6,840 nucleotides of DNA from Solobacterium sp. (GTDB lineage Bacteria > Bacillota_I > Bacilli_A > Erysipelotrichales > Erysipelotrichaceae). Position 1 is the stretch's first letter. Every line of letters begins with the position of its first letter. Location of the stretch: contig JAEEHG010000218.1 in the NCBI GenBank assembly GCA_016280695.1, positions 1 through 6,840 of the forward strand, written 5' to 3'. Shown one piece after another: positions 5,095 through 6,840 of this stretch. The notes under the pieces were generated by a model, which saw only the letters and a program-made list of their open reading frames with translations, had not been told where the DNA came from and searched no databases. A program made the position numbers and the translations under genes.

Positions 5095-6840
5095 ATGAAC
5101 TTACGTATATCCTGAGCCGTTTTGAGGAGCGCTTTCACTCCCTGAAAGGCTGTAATATTGCCTTGTATCCGGGCCGATACCGGGATGATATCATCCGGCA
5201 TTTTGGTCATGCGTACAAGTTTCTCTGCGTCCCCGGGCCGGCAGGCATGGAAATGGCAGAAGGCGCGGAAGCAGTCATCCTGACCGATCCGCGGCAGGCC
5301 GGTGAGCCGGATTTTGCGCAGGTCCGTGCGTTCTGCGAAACAAGCGGGACATCGCTTCTGGATCTGTTCGGCCTTGACCTGATCGCCGTGCACAAGGAAC
5401 TGGCAGACCATGGCTACCTGCCCATATCCCGCTGGAAGGCCCTGCTGGAGGATTATGATGTCATCAGCTTGATTGCCCCGAAGATCGCGGTGAAATACCT
5501 GAAGATGGAGGAACGCTGGGTGCTGCGCCGCCGCTTCCGCATCATGTATGACTGGATGAAGAGCCGGGGAAAGGATATTGTCCTGCTCTGTGAGGAGGAT
5601 GAACAGGTCAGGACCATGGCGGAAGAAGGAATTGATACCCGGGACTGCGTGCGGGTGCAGGCAGGACGGGGACAGGCCTGCCTGGAGACAGCGGAACGGT
5701 ATGCCGGAAAAAGAATCATCCATATCGGTGTGGACATGGTTAAGGACGGTATCCTTCCCCGGGAGTATGGGATTGATTCACGGCTGAGCAGGGGTTTTGT
5801 GTTCGACGGGCGGCTTGTTTCACCCGCGGAGGATCTTTCCTGGCACGCTGACCGGAAAGCGCTCATTGACGCCATAGACAGCCATGACATCATTTCCTTT
5901 GATATCTTTGACACGCTGATCAAACGGCTTGTCCTGCACCCGAAGGATGTCTTCCTGATGGTGGAGGAACAGACCGGGATGACCGGATACGCGGACTGCA
6001 GATATGAGATCCAGACAACCATCCCCCAGTCATCCCTGAAGGAAATATACGGATATCTCGGGGAACGGATGGGATATGATGCGCAGACACTTGCCATGCT
6101 GTGCGAAGCCGAACTGCAGACAGAGATGAAGGTGATCGTCCCGCGGCAGGGCATGCAGGAAATCTTCATGTATGCGAAACAGCGCGGCAAGACCGTGATC
6201 CTGGTCAGTGACATGTATCTGGACGCGGCGTTCATGGAAACGCTGCTGGCGAAGAACGGCATCACCGGCTATGACGCCATGTACCTGTCCTATCAGTACA
6301 GAAAGCTCAAGCATGAAGGCCTGTATGAGGAATTGTCCGGGTGGATGAAGGATGGCCGGACGATCCTCCATATCGGGGACAATCACTACGCTGACGTTGT
6401 CTCGGCAAGGCGGTACGGCATTGATCCGTGGCTGATTCCGAGCAGTCTGGACATGGCAAAGCAGAACGGGTATGCGGAGGTCATAGCGGCCAGCCGGACA
6501 CTGGCGGAGCGGAAGCTTCTGGGCCTGGGCATCGCTCTCGGTTTTGACAGTCCGTTCGCAAACGACCATGACGCAGAGATTGCGGATATGATTCTGACCC
6601 CGCTCATCATGGGCTACCTGCAGTGGGTCTGCGGTGAGATGGCGGACCAGGGCTACGATTTCTTCCTGCTGGTTTCCCGGGACGGCTGGATCCTGAGGCA
6701 GGCATATGAAAAGCTCCGCCGGCAGAAGCCCGGCAGCCTGCCGCCGGCCAGATATATCTACACCAGCAGGCATGCGGCCTATCTGACCATCATGGATGAC
6801 TTTAATATGGCGAAGTATTTCTTCGACCTGGACAAGTTCA
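5091..6840 (+). CDS. Polysaccharide-locus HAD-superfamily protein (COG5610-like), 3'-truncated by the window
   Basis: The frame is open from ATG 5091 to the window end (583 codons), with no stop. The ATG overlaps the TGA of the GT2 gene; an ATG at 5095 is out of frame. Residues 1-120 look like a degenerate Rossmann-like domain. Residues 121-230 resemble a HAD fold without its catalytic residues. The intact HAD domain follows: SFDIFDTL with nucleophile D271, VSDMY with S373, the lysine region RKLKHEG (K405/K407), and IGDNHYAD with D430 and D435. After it, FFLLVSRDGWIL near 524-536 matches the extra module of large HAD proteins found in capsule and O-antigen loci. Motif I has Phe where phosphatases carry the second Asp. 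The family is predicted to act on phosphorylated intermediates, but its real reaction is not known to me. Full-length relatives are longer, so at least one more domain probably lies beyond the edge. Confidence 0.88.
   Translation, partial: MNELTYILSRFEERFHSLKGCNIALYPGRYRDDIIRHFGHAYKFLCVPGPAGMEMAEGAEAVILTDPRQAGEPDFAQVRAFCETSGTSLLDLFGLDLIAVHKELADHGYLPISRWKALLEDYDVISLIAPKIAVKYLKMEERWVLRRRFRIMYDWMKSRGKDIVLLCEEDEQVRTMAEEGIDTRDCVRVQAGRGQACLETAERYAGKRIIHIGVDMVKDGILPREYGIDSRLSRGFVFDGRLVSPAEDLSWHADRKALIDAIDSHDIISFDIFDTLIKRLVLHPKDVFLMVEEQTGMTGYADCRYEIQTTIPQSSLKEIYGYLGERMGYDAQTLAMLCEAELQTEMKVIVPRQGMQEIFMYAKQRGKTVILVSDMYLDAAFMETLLAKNGITGYDAMYLSYQYRKLKHEGLYEELSGWMKDGRTILHIGDNHYADVVSARRYGIDPWLIPSSLDMAKQNGYAEVIAASRTLAERKLLGLGIALGFDSPFANDHDAEIADMILTPLIMGYLQWVCGEMADQGYDFFLLVSRDGWILRQAYEKLRRQKPGSLPPARYIYTSRHAAYLTIMDDFNMAKYFFDLDKF

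Noticed and set aside
5079..6773. Minus-strand open frames (5079-5723, 5453-6265, 6030-6773) opposite the HAD gene
   Set aside because: The plus strand encodes a continuous HAD protein with all four motifs. The antisense translations are rich in Ser, Arg and Pro and overlap each other in different frames.

Overview
The window is gene-dense and moderately GC-rich, with short or overlapping gene junctions. A Shine-Dalgarno site precedes one gene clearly and another plausibly, and one strong sigma70-type promoter is visible. This style, together with the protein families present, fits a Bacillota (clostridial-type) bacterium, but nothing here fixes the taxon. The content looks like part of a surface-glycan (capsule or cell-wall polysaccharide) locus: two family 2 glycosyltransferases, a fucosyltransferase-like protein and a large polysaccharide-locus HAD protein. 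An HD-domain hydrolase and a broken radical SAM gene lie alongside.

Layout. Positions 1-863 (+) hold the 3' part of a radical SAM gene with a SPASM-like cysteine-rich tail, split by a frameshift at about 262-297. It ends at a short bidirectional hairpin terminator (873-895) shared with a convergent minus-strand pair. That pair is an HD-domain protein (2815 down to 2030), followed with an ATGA overlap by a GT2 glycosyltransferase (2033 down to 894). A 150-base AT-rich gap (2816-2965) separates this pair from a divergent plus-strand operon. The operon holds a fucosyltransferase-like protein (2966-3820), a GT2 enzyme with an added C-terminal Rossmann-like domain (3853-5094), and a HAD protein that begins in an ATGA overlap (5091) and runs off the window end.

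How the genes may work together (inference). The plus-strand operon would supply sugar transferases and a HAD-family accessory enzyme for one glycan. The minus-strand pair adds another transferase plus an HD hydrolase that could act on a nucleotide or phosphoester. The donor and acceptor sugars cannot be read from the sequence.

Most notable points. (1) The HAD protein appears to carry two HAD-like modules in tandem: a degenerate first copy (about residues 121-230) without catalytic residues, and an intact second copy (about 268-446). (2) The divergent promoters place each -10 box exactly 10 bases before the ATG of its gene, and neither start has a Shine-Dalgarno sequence, so both mRNAs may be nearly leaderless. 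(3) The radical SAM gene is frameshifted. I do not see a clearly new multi-gene system here, and no CRISPR array, tRNA, rRNA or insertion sequence.
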